Numbered from the stretch's first letter, positions 1-9,217 are shown. The stretch is 64,000 bases of DNA from Streptoalloteichus hindustanus (GCF_900129375.1 NZ_FQVN01000002.1:186001-250000), one strand, 5' to 3'. Translations and numbers: made by a program. The notes: generated from the letters alone by a model not told the origin.

Positions 1-100
1 CCGGGTTGTCCGCCGCGATCAACGCTCCGCACGGACACACGCGCCGGGCGCTGGAGCTGGGTAATCCGATCGGTTGCATGGCGTTGCCCCCGTAACTGAC

Positions 101-152
101 CGTGCACGCAGTGTATGGGCTGGTCAACGGGTGTCCATGCACGCGGTGCATG
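101..152. promoter_or_regulatory. Two related 17-bp dyads, possible operator pair
   Basis: The dyad CATGCACGCGGTGCATG (136-152) has perfect 7-bp arms around GCG. A related copy, CGTGCACGCAGTGTATG (101-117), lies 35 bp upstream centre to centre and matches it at 14 of 17 positions. They sit in the 323-bp stretch before the first gene, which otherwise shows no convincing reading frame. Two spaced copies of one dyad are typical of a dimeric repressor site, but no regulator is identified and the target gene at 324 is itself of unknown function. Confidence 0.4.
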
Positions 153-323
153 AAACCCACTCGCCCCCATCCGACGGTGTGATCCATCCGGCGTATCCCG
201 GACAACCACCCGACGTGTGGAACGCGCTGCGACACCCGCGCACCCTGCTGCTGCGGACGGTGACCGGGACGACCTCCTGGTCACCGGCCGCCCACCACCT
301 GTTCCCGAAGCCGAAGGTGTTCC

Positions 324-809
324 GTGATGGGAAGCACGCACAGCGCCGTGGCCGCCGCGGTCGCCCCCGAGGACCGCGCCGCGGAACGGTCGATGCCCGA
401 GATCGCCGCGAGCTACGCGCGGCTGATGGGCTGGCCGGTGGTCGTGACGGACAACGGGATCCTGCTGCCGCTCAGCTCGGCCCACACGGCGTTGACCATG
501 CCGGAGCACCGCGGCGTCGACGTGCTCGCCGGACTGCGGGCGCGGATGCTGGCCGGCCCGGTGCTCGCGGTGCCCGGGCCCCAGCCGCGCTGGGTCTTCC
601 TGGCCGAGCTGGTGGCGTTGCTGCCCACCCAGCTCACCACGCCGGCCGAGGTGCGGTTCGTGCGCGCGCCGCACCAGGTCCCGCTGCCGCCGAGCCCGAC
701 GCCGCACGGCCCGGTCACCTGGGCCAACCCGCCGACGGCCAGCCGGCGCTGGTTCCCGCCGTTCACCGCCGTGCTCGCGGTGGCCAGGACCGTCGTGCCC
801 GAGTACTGA
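324..809 (+). CDS. Hypothetical protein, actinobacterial
   Basis: I do not recognise a characterised family. The 161-residue product has no signal peptide or membrane segment. It contains an EIAASYARLMGWPV stretch near residue 27, and its C-terminal half is proline-rich ahead of a WANPPTASRRWFPPF segment. Proteins of this general look occur widely in Pseudonocardiaceae as uncharacterised proteins. Start choice lies between GTG 324 and the adjacent in-frame ATG 327; GAAGG at 313-317 suits either. High third-position GC supports coding. It stands alone on its strand, 81 bp before the Rieske gene. Confidence 0.7.
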   Translation: MMGSTHSAVAAAVAPEDRAAERSMPEIAASYARLMGWPVVVTDNGILLPLSSAHTALTMPEHRGVDVLAGLRARMLAGPVLAVPGPQPRWVFLAELVALLPTQLTTPAEVRFVRAPHQVPLPPSPTPHGPVTWANPPTASRRWFPPFTAVLAVARTVVPEY

Positions 810-890
810 GCCGGCCCGGCGCCGACCCGGCCGCACGTCGCCGCGACCCCGGATGTGAGGATCGGGGGAGCGAGCGAGGGAGGTCCCGGG

Positions 891-1331
891 GTGAGCGACG
901 CGGGCGACGCGGTGCGGTCGCGCCGGTCGGTGTTGTGCGGCCTTGCGGTGGCGCTGGCGGCGCCCGGCGTCGTTGCGGCGTGCGGTGAGCCGACCCGAAC
1001 CGCCCGGAAGGGCGGGGTGGGCGGCGCGCAGCCGGGCACGAAGGTGGCCGCTGTGGCCGACCTGCCGGTCGGCGGCGGCCGCCTGGTCGACGTCCCGAAC
1101 GGCGGCCGGCTGCTGCTGGTGCGGCCGGCCGAGGCCGAGGTCCGGGCGTTCGACCCCACCTGCCCACACCTGGGCGCGCTGGTGTCCGAGCCGGCCAGGG
1201 GTGTGGCCGTCTGCCCGACGCACGGCAGCGAGTTCGACGCCAGCAGCGGCGAGGTGCGCAGGGGGCCGGCCGTGCGCGGCCTGACCGCGGTGCCCGTGGC
1301 GGTGCGGGACGGCCAGGTCGTCCTCGCCTGA
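891..1331 (+). CDS. Rieske [2Fe-2S] protein with Tat/lipoprotein leader
   Basis: Predicted 146-residue Rieske iron-sulfur protein, probably exported folded and anchored outside the membrane. The N-terminus has twin arginines (R11-R12, then a hydrophobic stretch) and a lipobox-like VVAAC with Cys31. The cluster ligands are C91-P-H93 and C108-P-T-H111. It lacks the two extra cysteines that form a disulfide in classical Rieske proteins. GTG 891 is preferred because GGGAGG precedes it; the frame stays open upstream to 855 without a ribosome site. A paralogue with the classical disulfide cysteines lies at 1790. The redox partner is unknown, and no cytochrome bc genes are nearby. Confidence 0.85.
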   Translation: MSDAGDAVRSRRSVLCGLAVALAAPGVVAACGEPTRTARKGGVGGAQPGTKVAAVADLPVGGGRLVDVPNGGRLLLVRPAEAEVRAFDPTCPHLGALVSEPARGVAVCPTHGSEFDASSGEVRRGPAVRGLTAVPVAVRDGQVVLA

Positions 1332-1459
1332 CCCGCTTCGGAGCGGCGGCGCGCCCGTGGCTCCCGGAACGACCGGTCGGAGCCGCCGGTGATCGCCGGC
1401 GCGGCGGGCTGGCCCCCACCCGGACCGGTGATCCTCGTCCGCCCCCGGAACGCCTCCCG

Positions 1460-1514
1460 TCCCAGGACAGCCCCCACCCGCCCTGGGGGGCGAGCCCTGC
1501 TCCAGCCTATCGGC
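1460..1514. repeat. 55-bp dispersed repeat, copy 1
   Basis: This 55-bp stretch recurs at 39526-39580 with one mismatch (54 of 55 identical), in the same orientation. It can form short hairpins (CCCAGG with CCTGGG, and GCCCCC with GGGGGC). In both places a TGTGGACAA box begins exactly 34 nt after the repeat although the 34 nt themselves differ. It lies in the 458-bp non-coding gap between the two Rieske genes. The conservation and fixed spacing suggest a functional or mobile module, not chance. Confidence 0.85.
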
Positions 1515-1548
1515 CCATCACACAGCGTCAAAAGGCATCACGCTGCGC

Positions 1549-1663
1549 TGTGGACAAAACCGGGTGACTGTGGACAACTCCGCCACCGGACCTGTGGACA
1601 ACCGGTGATCCGGGCCCCTCGGACCCACGCGGACCCGCGACCCCCGCCCTCACCTGTGGACAA
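1549..1663. promoter_or_regulatory. Cluster of four DnaA-box-like sites
   Basis: Four exact copies of TGTGGACAA (reverse complement TTGTCCACA) occur in one orientation at 1549-1557, 1569-1577, 1593-1601 and 1655-1663. TTGTCCACA matches the DnaA-box consensus described for high-GC actinomycetes. No dnaA, dnaN or other replication gene is here, so this is not the usual oriC context. A titration or regulatory site is more plausible than an origin. Confidence 0.6.
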
Positions 1664-1789
1664 CTCCGCAAGATCGGCCGCGACCGGCGTGACCAGCGCT
1701 TCCCCGATCGATGACGCCCGCGCCCGCCGGCTTGCGCACTGTCCGCGCCGGGCGTCCCATGACCGCAGCGCCGAGCTTGGAGGCTGGTC

Positions 1790-2254
1790 ATGGACGAGGT
1801 GAGACCCCGACGTCGGCAGGTGCTGCACGGTCTCGCGGTGACGCTGTCGGCCCCCGGCTGGGGCGGGTGCGACACGGGGACCGAGCCCCCGGTCCCGCCG
1901 GTCAGCCCGCCGAGACGGGAGCCGACGTCGTCGAGCGCCCCGTCCTCGCCGGCCGGGCCGCCGCCGGTGGCGGCGGTGGCCGACATCCCGCTGGGCGGCG
2001 GCCGGGTCGTGGACCGGCCGGACGGTCGCAAGCTCCTGCTGGTCCGACCGGCGGAGGCCGACGTGCGCGGCTTCGACCCCACCTGCCCCCACCAGGGGTG
2101 CACCGTGCCCCCGCCGGTCGACGGCGTGATCACCTGCCCCTGCCACGCCAGCCAGTTCGACGGACCCACCGGGGCGCTGCGCCGCGGGCCGGCCACGCGC
2201 GGCCTGACCGCCGTCCCGGTGAAGGTCGAGGGCGAGCACGTGGTCCTGGCCTGA
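1790..2254 (+). CDS. Rieske [2Fe-2S] protein with Tat-like leader, paralogue
   Basis: Predicted 154-residue Rieske protein, paralogous to the one at 891. The N-terminus PRRRQVLHGLAV resembles a Tat signal, followed by Cys27 in a weak lipobox and a proline/serine-rich linker (residues 32-60). The cluster motifs are C99-P-H-Q-G-C104 and C116-P-C118-H119, so unlike its neighbour it keeps the extra cysteine pair (C104, C118) seen in classical Rieske folds. The C-terminal halves of the two paralogues share the RRGPA-RGLTAVPV segment. ATG 1790 is preceded by GGAGG. It is convergent with the subtilase gene. Confidence 0.85.
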   Translation: MDEVRPRRRQVLHGLAVTLSAPGWGGCDTGTEPPVPPVSPPRREPTSSSAPSSPAGPPPVAAVADIPLGGGRVVDRPDGRKLLLVRPAEADVRGFDPTCPHQGCTVPPPVDGVITCPCHASQFDGPTGALRRGPATRGLTAVPVKVEGEHVVLA

Positions 2255-2313
2255 ACGCGCCGCCGGCGCCCGGCGCGGCTCAGCCTGTGCTGCTCGGTGC
2301 GTCCGCCTCAGCG

Positions 2314-2369
2314 CGTGTGACTGAGCCCGTGTGACTGAGCCCGTGCGACTCAGCCCGTGCGACTCAGCG
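2314..2369. repeat. Four tandem 14-bp repeats between convergent genes
   Basis: Four head-to-tail 14-bp units lie at 2314, 2328, 2342 and 2356. Units 1 and 2 are CGTGTGACTGAGCC; units 3 and 4 are CGTGCGACTCAGCC/G. Because the first pair reads CTGAG and the second CTCAG, the array can fold back on itself. The last unit contains the stop codon of the minus-strand subtilase (2364-2366). It may act as a terminator between the convergent Rieske and subtilase genes. Confidence 0.7.
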
Positions 2370-3971
2370 CGGCAACGCCGGCAGCGGCACCACCCGTTTC
2401 GCGTCGGAGACCAGGTTGGCCACGATGCCGACCGCCGCGCCGGCGTCGATCATCCCGGCGCCGCACTCCGACCGGGACTCCGCGTCGCACACCCCCGGCA
2501 GCACCCGGGCGGTGTTCTGGATCGCCCACTTCACCAGGTACGGGCTCAGGCCCTGCCCGAGGAGCAGCGCCGCGAGCCCGGCGACGTGCGGCGTCGCCAT
2601 GCTCGTGCCCTGGTAGTAGGCCCAGCCGGGCTCGGCCGGGGTCCGCTGCCCGGTGTTCACGGTGGACAGCACGCCGTTCTCCCGCGTGGGCCGGGTCTCG
2701 CCGCCCGGTGCCGCGACGTCGACCGGCCAGCCGTGGTTGGAGTAGGCGGCCCGGTTGCCCTCGCGGTCCAGCGCGGCGACCACGATCTTGGGCGCCGTGC
2801 AGTTGGCCGGGGTGTGCTCGTCGGCGGGGCCGTTGCTGTTGCCGGCCGCGATCACCGCGATCGCGCCCCGCAGGTAGGACTCGTGCAGCGCCGAGTTGAG
2901 CGCCCTCGGGCAGTCCTCCCGGCCACCGAGGCTGAGGTTGATCACCTTGGCCGGCGTGGGGTTGGCCGGCGCGCCCGGCACCGGCAGCCCGGCCGCCCAG
3001 GCGATGCCGTTGGTGACGTCGGCGATCGTCCCGCCGCACGCGCCGAGAACGCGGACCGGCTGGATCCGCGCCTGGGGGGCGACCCCGGCCACGCCGTAGC
3101 CGTCGTCGGCCACCGCGGCCACGGTCCCGGCGACGTGCGTCCCGTGCCAGGTGCTCGCGCCGCCCGGCACGTCGGGACCGCACTCGTCCTCCACGGTCCA
3201 GTCGCCCTCGTCGGCGGGGTCGTCGTCCCACCCGTCGCCGTCCCTGGACATCAGGTCGTCGGTGATGAAGTCGAAGCCCTTGACGTACCGGCTGTCCAGG
3301 TCGGGGTGGGCGGTGCGGCCGGTGTCGACCACGGCGACGACGACCCCCTTCCCCCTGGCGCCCCAGGCCCACGCGGCCGTCGCGTTCACCCCGGCGGGCT
3401 CCCGGGGCGGCCCCTGGAGGGACCACTGCTCGGGGAACCGCGGGTCGTTCGGGCCGACGGCGGTGGAACGGTCCGGCAGGCCGGGCGCCGGCAGGACGAG
3501 GTTCGGCTCCACGAACTCGACGTCGGGGTGGTCGGCGATCGTGTGCATGAGCCGTTCGGCGTGCTGGGCGTCGGTCGGTGCGGGATCGGGGCGCACCACG
3601 ACGTGGCCGAGGGCCACGGGCGCGGCCGCGGACAGGTGGACGCCGTCGTGCGCGCCCAGCCCGGCCTGGGCGGCGTTCAGGTCGCCACCGGCGGGCGCGC
3701 TGCCCGCGCGGTACTTGACGATGAAGCCGCGGAACCGCGCGCCGCTGGCGAGCCCGGCGACCGACACCTTGTGCGACACGCGGCCTTCGGGTTCCGCTCC
3801 GTCCCCGGCCGCGGTGGGGGCGGCGCTCGTGGCCGTCGGCCCGACCGCGACGAGCGCCGCCGCGGCGACCGCGCCGGCGGTGAGGGAGGTCAGGACCGGG
3901 GCGGCCGGGCGGCGACCGCGCCGGCGGCGGGGCGGAGGGGGCACCGGGGCGAACGACGACGAGAGAGCCAT
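2364..3971 (-). CDS. Secreted subtilisin-like serine protease (S8 family)
   Basis: A 535-residue secreted serine protease precursor. Residues 1-50 form an Arg-rich n-region, a hydrophobic core and an ATSA-type cleavage site. Residues about 66-160 look like an inhibitor I9-type propeptide. The catalytic domain shows Asp216 (VVDTG), His276 (HGTHVAGT), oxyanion Asn378 (AAGNSN) and Ser457 (GTSMATPHVAG). Cysteines after residue 260 suggest disulfides. There is no C-terminal binding domain. ATG 3971 is chosen because GGAG lies 9 nt upstream; the frame also allows GTG 3986. It probably degrades extracellular proteins. Confidence 0.93.
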   Translation of the reverse strand: MALSSSFAPVPPPPRRRRGRRPAAPVLTSLTAGAVAAAALVAVGPTATSAAPTAAGDGAEPEGRVSHKVSVAGLASGARFRGFIVKYRAGSAPAGGDLNAAQAGLGAHDGVHLSAAAPVALGHVVVRPDPAPTDAQHAERLMHTIADHPDVEFVEPNLVLPAPGLPDRSTAVGPNDPRFPEQWSLQGPPREPAGVNATAAWAWGARGKGVVVAVVDTGRTAHPDLDSRYVKGFDFITDDLMSRDGDGWDDDPADEGDWTVEDECGPDVPGGASTWHGTHVAGTVAAVADDGYGVAGVAPQARIQPVRVLGACGGTIADVTNGIAWAAGLPVPGAPANPTPAKVINLSLGGREDCPRALNSALHESYLRGAIAVIAAGNSNGPADEHTPANCTAPKIVVAALDREGNRAAYSNHGWPVDVAAPGGETRPTRENGVLSTVNTGQRTPAEPGWAYYQGTSMATPHVAGLAALLLGQGLSPYLVKWAIQNTARVLPGVCDAESRSECGAGMIDAGAAVGIVANLVSDAKRVVPLPALPR

Positions 3972-4020
3972 GGCGACGTTCTCCACTTCCGAGAGGCCGA
4001 GTGAGCGTCACGAAGGGCTG

Positions 4021-4086
4021 GTCAGGAGGTGCGTGCGTCAGTGAGGTGCGCGCGTCGGTGAGCTGGGTGCGTCAGGAGATGCGCGC
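4021..4086. repeat. Four imperfect 16-17 bp tandem repeats upstream of the protease gene
   Basis: Units begin at 4021, 4037, 4054 and 4071, each starting GTC(A/G)G and ending in a TGC/CGC run. They sit in the 469-bp gene-free stretch between the protease start (3971) and the cupin stop (4441). The rest of that stretch holds only degenerate GC-rich repeats (CCAAAGC-type around 4380-4420) and no convincing gene. The function is unknown; the array may simply be slippage-prone DNA. Confidence 0.45.
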
Positions 4087-4440
4087 GCGGGCAGGCGGCG
4101 GGTTCGCCGGTCGGCGGGCCGACGCGGTCGGCCACTGCGGTCAGCCCCGCGTGGGGTGACCACACGTGAGGGCGGTGCCGGACCGGTACCGGTCCGTCGA
4201 GGGATGGCGATCGCCGACCGTGATTCGACGGTAGGTGCGGCTTCCGGCACTCGCAGCGGCGGGTAGCGGAAGCAACACGGAGAGGTGACAGCTTGGGGGC
4301 TGACGGATCACCCGGCTCCGCACCACTGCGGCCGAGCCGGGGGGCGCGGTCCGGAACGCCCGGCCCAGAGCGCCGCGGTCCCAAAGCACCCTGGTTCCAA
4401 AGCGGTTCCAAAGCGCCCCGGCCCCGGAGCGCCCCGGTCG

Positions 4441-4896
4441 TCAGAGCGTTTCGGTCGCGAACCGGGCCCGCAGCGCCGCCAGCCGGTCGCCGGTCAGCTC
4501 CTCGCCGTGCGTCAGCGCCCGGTCGATCGCGCGGAAGTAGTCCTCGTACCCGGCGGGGGTGAGCACGAACAGGCACCGCGCCCACGCCGTGCCCTCGTTG
4601 CGGAAGCCGTGGGCCACACCCCGGGGGACCGCGACGGCGCCGCCGGCGCCGACCGTCCGCGCTCCCCGGTCGACGTCGAAGGTGACCTCGCCGTCGAGCA
4701 CGTAGAAGTACTCCTCGTGGCCGTGGTGCACGTGCGGCGCCGCGCCCAGCGCGCCCGGAGGGAACCGGAACTCCACGATGGACAGCGCGCCGCCGGTCGC
4801 GGAGCCGGGAAGCCGGACGACGTACTCGCCGGCTGGGGCGCGCAACCGCTCGCCGTCCTCGGGGAGCTGGGCGAAGGCGGCAGGCAGCGACGTCAC
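4441..4896 (-). CDS. Cupin-2 domain protein
   Basis: A 151-residue single-domain cupin. The metal-binding motif is visible as HVHHGHEEYFYVLDGEV, giving His, His and Glu ligands in motif 1, with the second motif around PRGVAHGFRN. The substrate is unknown; small cupins of this type can be isomerases, dioxygenases or sugar-binding proteins. The GTG start at 4896 has a TAAGCT box ending 6 nt upstream and no Shine-Dalgarno sequence, consistent with a leaderless transcript. It is divergent from uvrC and shares about 100 bp of upstream region with it. Confidence 0.85.
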   Translation of the reverse strand: MTSLPAAFAQLPEDGERLRAPAGEYVVRLPGSATGGALSIVEFRFPPGALGAAPHVHHGHEEYFYVLDGEVTFDVDRGARTVGAGGAVAVPRGVAHGFRNEGTAWARCLFVLTPAGYEDYFRAIDRALTHGEELTGDRLAALRARFATETL

Positions 4897-4995
4897 CTGA
4901 TCAGCTTATCCACGGTGGTGTACCCGGCCGAGGGGGAATCCGGAAACGTCACCCACGAATGGGTGGGTGACGGTGCCGGCCCGTAGGCTGAGGGC

Positions 4996-7233
4996 GTGGC
5001 CGACCCGTCGACCTACCGCCCGGCACCGGGCACCATCCCGGACGCACCAGGGGTCTACAAGTTCCGCGACGTGACCGGGCGGGTCATCTACGTCGGCAAG
5101 GCCAAGAGCCTGCGCAGCCGACTCTCCTCCTACTTCGCCGACCTCGCGACCCTGCACCCGCGCACCCGGCAGATGGTGACCACCGCGGCGGCCGTCGAGT
5201 GGACGGTGGTCAGCACGGAGGTGGAGGCGCTCCAGCTCGAGTACTCCTGGATCAAGGAGTTCGACCCCCGGTTCAACGTCCGCTACCGCGACGACAAGTC
5301 GTACCCGGTGCTGGCGGTGACCCTGCACGAGGAGTTCCCCCGGCTGCACGTCTACCGCGGCCCCCGGAAGAAGGGCGTGCGGTACTTCGGCCCCTACGCC
5401 CACGCCTGGGCGATCCGCGAGACGCTCGACCTGCTGCTGCGCGTGTTCCCCTCGCGCACCTGCTCCGCGGGCGTGTTCCGGCGGCACCAGCAGATCGGCC
5501 GGCCCTGCCTGCTCGGCTACATCGACAAGTGCTCGGCGCCCTGCGTGGGCCGGGTCTCCCCCGACCAGCACCGCGCCATCGTCGAGGACTTCTGCGACTT
5601 CCTCGCCGGGCGCACCGACTCGCTCGTGCGGCGGCTGGAGCGGGAGATGGCCGCCGCCGCCGAGGAGCTGGAGTTCGAGCGCGCCGCGCGGCTCCGCGAC
5701 GACGTCGGCGCGCTGCGCCGGGCGATGGAGAAGCAGGCCGTGGTGCTCGGCGACGGCACCGACGCCGACGTGGTGGCCTTCGCCCAGGACGAGCTGGAGG
5801 CCGCCGTCCAGGTCTTCCACGTGCGCGGTGGCCGGGTGCGCGGCCAGCGCGGCTGGGTGATCGACAAGGTCGAGGAGGCCGACACCCCCGGCCTGGTCGC
5901 CCAGTTCCTCAGCCAGTTCTACGGCGAGCAGGCGGCGCTGGCCGAGCAGTCCGACACCGGCGGCGGCAGCCCGGTGCCCAGGGAGGTGCTCGTGCCGGAG
6001 CTGCCGGCCGACGCCGACACCCTCGCCGACTGGCTCAGCGAGCTGCGGGGCTCCCGGGTGCAGCTCCGGGTGCCGCAGCGCGGCGACAAGCGGGCGTTGA
6101 TGGAGACCGTCGCGCGCAACGCCACCGAGGCGTTCGCCCAGCACAAGCTGCGCCGCGCCGGCGACCTCACGGCCCGCTCCGCCGCGTTGCAGGAGCTCCA
6201 GGAGTCGCTGGGGCTGGAGACCGCGCCGCTGCGGATCGAGTGCGTCGACGTCAGCCACGTGCAGGGCAGCGACGTGGTGGCCTCGCTGGTGGTGTTCGAG
6301 GACGGCCTGGCCCGCAAGTCCGAGTACCGGCGGTTCGCGGTCCGCGAGGGCGCCGAGCGGGGCGACGTCGGCTCGATCGCCGAGGTCGTCCGCCGGCGGT
6401 TCACGGCCTACCTGCGGGAGACCGGGGAGGCCGCCGGGGGGGAGGGCCCCGCGGGCATCGACCCGGAGACCGGTCGGCCGCGCAGGTTCGCCTACCCGCC
6501 CAACCTCCTGGTCGTCGACGGCGGCGCCCCGCAGGTCGAGGCGGCGGCCGACGTGCTCGCCGAATTGGGTGTCACCGACGTCGCCGTGGTGGGATTGGCC
6601 AAGCGGCTGGAGGAGGTGTGGGTCCCCGGGGAGGCCGACCCGCTCATCCTGCCGCGCACCAGCGAGGCGTTGTACCTGCTCCAGCGGGTGCGCGACGAGG
6701 CGCACCGGTTCGCCATCGGCTACCACCGCCAGAAGCGCTCGAAGCGGATGACCGCCTCGGCGCTGGACGACGTGCCCGGGCTCGGGCAGACGCGCAGGGC
6801 GGCGTTGCTGAAGCACTTCGGCTCGGTGCGCCGCCTGCGGGAGGCCAGCGTCGAGGAGATCAGCGCCGTGCCCGGCGTGGGCCGGCGGACGGCGGAGGCG
6901 GTGCACGCCGCGCTGCTGGGCGAGGCGGGTGGGGCCGCCGCCGACGGCGAGGGGACGCCGCCGGCACCGCCAGCAGCGCTGGCGCAGGCAGCACCGGTGG
7001 CGCAGGCAGCACCGGTGGCGCCGGCAGCGCCGGCGGCGGAACCAGCGCCGACGGCCCCGCTCGCGGGGGCGGCGACGGGCGGGACCCAGGCCGGGGGGCC
7101 TGGTGGCGGAGCACTCCCCGGTGGCGCCGGGGGAGCTGGCTCGGGGGACGACGGCGCCGCGCGGCGGGGTGTCGGGGGAGACGACACAGCGAGCACTGAC
7201 CCGGCGGGAGCCGGGCGGAACGGGGAGAGGTAG
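4996..7233 (+). CDS. uvrC: Excinuclease ABC subunit C
   Basis: UvrC makes the two incisions in nucleotide excision repair after UvrA/UvrB damage recognition. Visible are the N-terminal GIY-YIG nuclease domain ([19 protein letters not shown]), a UVR motif ([20 protein letters not shown]), the RNase H-like endonuclease domain ([13 protein letters not shown] ... LLVVDGG) and two C-terminal helix-hairpin-helix motifs. After about residue 640 there is a roughly 100-residue Ala/Pro/Gly-rich tail that is not part of the family core, making 745 residues against the usual 600-680. The GTG start has TAGGCT ending 6 nt upstream. Its TAG stop overlaps the rapZ start by 1 nt. Confidence 0.97.
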   Translation: MADPSTYRPAPGTIPDAPGVYKFRDVTGRVIYVGKAKSLRSRLSSYFADLATLHPRTRQMVTTAAAVEWTVVSTEVEALQLEYSWIKEFDPRFNVRYRDDKSYPVLAVTLHEEFPRLHVYRGPRKKGVRYFGPYAHAWAIRETLDLLLRVFPSRTCSAGVFRRHQQIGRPCLLGYIDKCSAPCVGRVSPDQHRAIVEDFCDFLAGRTDSLVRRLEREMAAAAEELEFERAARLRDDVGALRRAMEKQAVVLGDGTDADVVAFAQDELEAAVQVFHVRGGRVRGQRGWVIDKVEEADTPGLVAQFLSQFYGEQAALAEQSDTGGGSPVPREVLVPELPADADTLADWLSELRGSRVQLRVPQRGDKRALMETVARNATEAFAQHKLRRAGDLTARSAALQELQESLGLETAPLRIECVDVSHVQGSDVVASLVVFEDGLARKSEYRRFAVREGAERGDVGSIAEVVRRRFTAYLRETGEAAGGEGPAGIDPETGRPRRFAYPPNLLVVDGGAPQVEAAADVLAELGVTDVAVVGLAKRLEEVWVPGEADPLILPRTSEALYLLQRVRDEAHRFAIGYHRQKRSKRMTASALDDVPGLGQTRRAALLKHFGSVRRLREASVEEISAVPGVGRRTAEAVHAALLGEAGGAAADGEGTPPAPPAALAQAAPVAQAAPVAPAAPAAEPAPTAPLAGAATGGTQAGGPGGGALPGGAGGAGSGDDGAARRGVGGDDTASTDPAGAGRNGER

Positions 7234-8111
7234 TGAGCGGGGAGAAGGCGGGTATCGAGGTCGCCGTCGTGTCCGGGCTGTCCGGCGCTGGTCGCAGCAC
7301 CGCGGCCAAGTGCCTGGAGGACCTCGGCTGGTTCGTGGTGGACAACCTGCCGCCGGAGCTGATCTCCACCATGGTGGAGCTGGGGGCGACGTCGCGGGGC
7401 GCGATCACCAGGGTCGCCGTGGTGATGGACGTGCGGAGCCGGGCGTTCACCGAGGACCTCGCCTCGGTGATCAAGGACCTGGACGCCAGGGGCTACAAGC
7501 CCAGGGTGTTGTTCCTGGAGGCGACCGACGCGGTGCTGATCCGCCGGTTCGAGGCGGTCCGGCGGGGCCACCCGCTGCAGGGCGACGGCCGGCTGGCTGA
7601 CGGCATCGAGACGGAGCGCCGCCTGCTGGCCCCGCTGCGGGAGGAGGCCGACCTGGTGCTGGACAGCAGCGGCCTGTCCGTGCACCAGCTCCGGGCCAAG
7701 ATCGAGGACGCGTTCGGCACCGAGGCCAGCACCCGCACCCGGGTCACCGTCCTGTCCTTCGGCTACAAGTACGGCCTGCCGATGGACGCCGACCTGGTGA
7801 TGGACGTGCGCTTCCTGCCCAACCCGTTCTGGATCCCCGAGCTGCGCGAGCAGAGCGGCCTGGACGACGACGTGCGCAACTACGTGCTCACCCAGGAGGG
7901 CGCGGACGAGTTCCTGGACCGCTACCACGAGCTGCTGCGGCTCATCGGCGCCGGCTACCGCCGCGAGGGCAAGCGGTACCTGACGCTGGCCGTGGGCTGC
8001 ACCGGTGGTAAGCACCGGAGTGTGGCGATCTCCGAGGAACTGGCCAGCAGACTGGCCACCGAGGACGGAATGGCGGTCAAGGTCGTGCACCGGGACCTGG
8101 GGCGCGAGTGA
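7233..8111 (+). CDS. rapZ: RapZ-like nucleotide-binding protein
   Basis: RapZ/YvcJ-family P-loop protein of 292 residues. The N-terminal Walker A is atypical, [11 protein letters not shown], followed by the family signature [13 protein letters not shown]. The C-terminal domain has the conserved [28 protein letters not shown] and [14 protein letters not shown] motifs. In Enterobacteria RapZ is an RNase adaptor controlling GlmS; in Actinobacteria the role is less clear. GTG 7233 overlaps the uvrC stop, and the TGA overlaps the start of yvcK, so the four genes uvrC-rapZ-yvcK-whiA appear translationally coupled, the same order as in mycobacteria. Confidence 0.95.
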   Translation: MSGEKAGIEVAVVSGLSGAGRSTAAKCLEDLGWFVVDNLPPELISTMVELGATSRGAITRVAVVMDVRSRAFTEDLASVIKDLDARGYKPRVLFLEATDAVLIRRFEAVRRGHPLQGDGRLADGIETERRLLAPLREEADLVLDSSGLSVHQLRAKIEDAFGTEASTRTRVTVLSFGYKYGLPMDADLVMDVRFLPNPFWIPELREQSGLDDDVRNYVLTQEGADEFLDRYHELLRLIGAGYRREGKRYLTLAVGCTGGKHRSVAISEELASRLATEDGMAVKVVHRDLGRE

Positions 8112-9217
8112 CGAACAGCACCAACGGCACCAACGGCTCCACCCCACGGCACCAGGCGGGACTTCGCGCGGTCGCGCTCGGCGGCGGCCACGGGCTCCAG
8201 GCCACGCTGGGCGCGCTCCGCCGGGTGACCGACGACGTCACCGCCGTGGTCACCGTCGCCGACGACGGCGGGTCCTCCGGCCGGTTGCGCCGCGAGTTGG
8301 GCATGCTGCCGCCGGGAGACCTGCGCAAGGCGCTCGCCGCGCTCGCCGCGGCCGACGGCGGCGGCAGGCTGTGGGCCGAGGTGTTCCAGCACCGCTTCGG
8401 CGGCAGCGGGGCGTTGGCCGGGCACTCGGTCGGCAACCTGGTGCTGGCCGGGCTGCTGGAGGTGCTCGGCGACCCGGTGGCCGCGCTGGACGAGGCCCGG
8501 CGGCTGCTGGGCGTGCGCGGCCGGGTGCTGCCGATGTCGGAGGACCCGCTGGACATCGAGGCCGAGGTGACCGGTCTGGACGAGGACCCGCGCGCGGTGC
8601 GCCGCATCCGGGGGCAGGTGGCCGTGGCCACCACGCCCGGCCGGGTGCGGCGCGTGCGGCTGCTGCGGGCCGACGACCCGGCCGCCATGCCCAGGGCCTG
8701 CCAGGAGGCGGTGCGCGCGGTGCTGGACGCCGACGTCGTGCTGCTCGGCCCCGGCTCGTGGTTCACCAGCGTGCTGCCGCACCTGATGGTGCCCGAGCTG
8801 CACGACGCGCTGGTGCGGACCTCGGCCCACCGCGTGGTCGTGCTCAACCTGGAGCCCCAGCCGGGGGAGACCGCGGGTTTCTCGCCGGAGCAGCACCTGC
8901 ACGTGTTGGCCGAGCACGCGCCGCGCCTGCGCGTGGACGCGGTCGTGGCCGACGAGTCGACACCCACCCCCGACCGGTTGCGGCGCGCCGCGGCGGAGCT
9001 GGGCGCCAGGACGGTGCTGGGCCGGGTGGCCGCGGTCTCGTCCGGGTCGGCCCGGCACGACCCGGAGGCGTTGGCCGCGAGCCTGCGGGAGGCTTTCCCG
9101 CCGGAAGGCGACGGCGTCGCGACGGCGACGGGGAACAGCGGCGCCGGCGGGGGCGTTGCCCCGCCGTCAGCGCACCCGCGCGCCGCAGAGCGAGAGGAGG
9201 ACGCCCCGTGGCGATGA
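8108..9217 (+). CDS. yvcK: YvcK/CofD-like protein (putative gluconeogenesis factor)
   Basis: A 369-residue YvcK family protein with the CofD-like fold. Typical motifs are [16 protein letters not shown] near the N-terminus, [18 protein letters not shown], and [16 protein letters not shown]. In Bacillus YvcK is needed on gluconeogenic carbon sources and influences cell-wall synthesis; mycobacterial CuvA is the counterpart. The last 40 or so residues are low complexity. The GTG start overlaps the rapZ stop (GTGA) and the end overlaps the start of whiA by 10 nt. Confidence 0.92.
   Translation: MTNSTNGTNGSTPRHQAGLRAVALGGGHGLQATLGALRRVTDDVTAVVTVADDGGSSGRLRRELGMLPPGDLRKALAALAAADGGGRLWAEVFQHRFGGSGALAGHSVGNLVLAGLLEVLGDPVAALDEARRLLGVRGRVLPMSEDPLDIEAEVTGLDEDPRAVRRIRGQVAVATTPGRVRRVRLLRADDPAAMPRACQEAVRAVLDADVVLLGPGSWFTSVLPHLMVPELHDALVRTSAHRVVVLNLEPQPGETAGFSPEQHLHVLAEHAPRLRVDAVVADESTPTPDRLRRAAAELGARTVLGRVAAVSSGSARHDPEALAASLREAFPPEGDGVATATGNSGAGGGVAPPSAHPRAAEREEDAPWR

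Noticed and set aside
3-95. Open frame running into the window start and ending at a TAA, possibly the end of an upstream gene
   Set aside because: Only 30 codons are visible and no family is recognisable, so a partial gene cannot be supported.
1549-1663. Chromosomal replication origin
   Set aside because: DnaA-like boxes are present but dnaA, dnaN, rpmH and an AT-rich unwinding region are absent, and a second cluster exists at 39615.
2331-4004. Long plus-strand open frames opposite the subtilase
   Set aside because: Antisense frames kept open by high GC; the minus-strand translation has the full S8 catalytic triad.
4906-6906. 666-codon minus-strand frame opposite uvrC
   Set aside because: Low-complexity His/Arg/Gly-rich shadow of uvrC with no family features.
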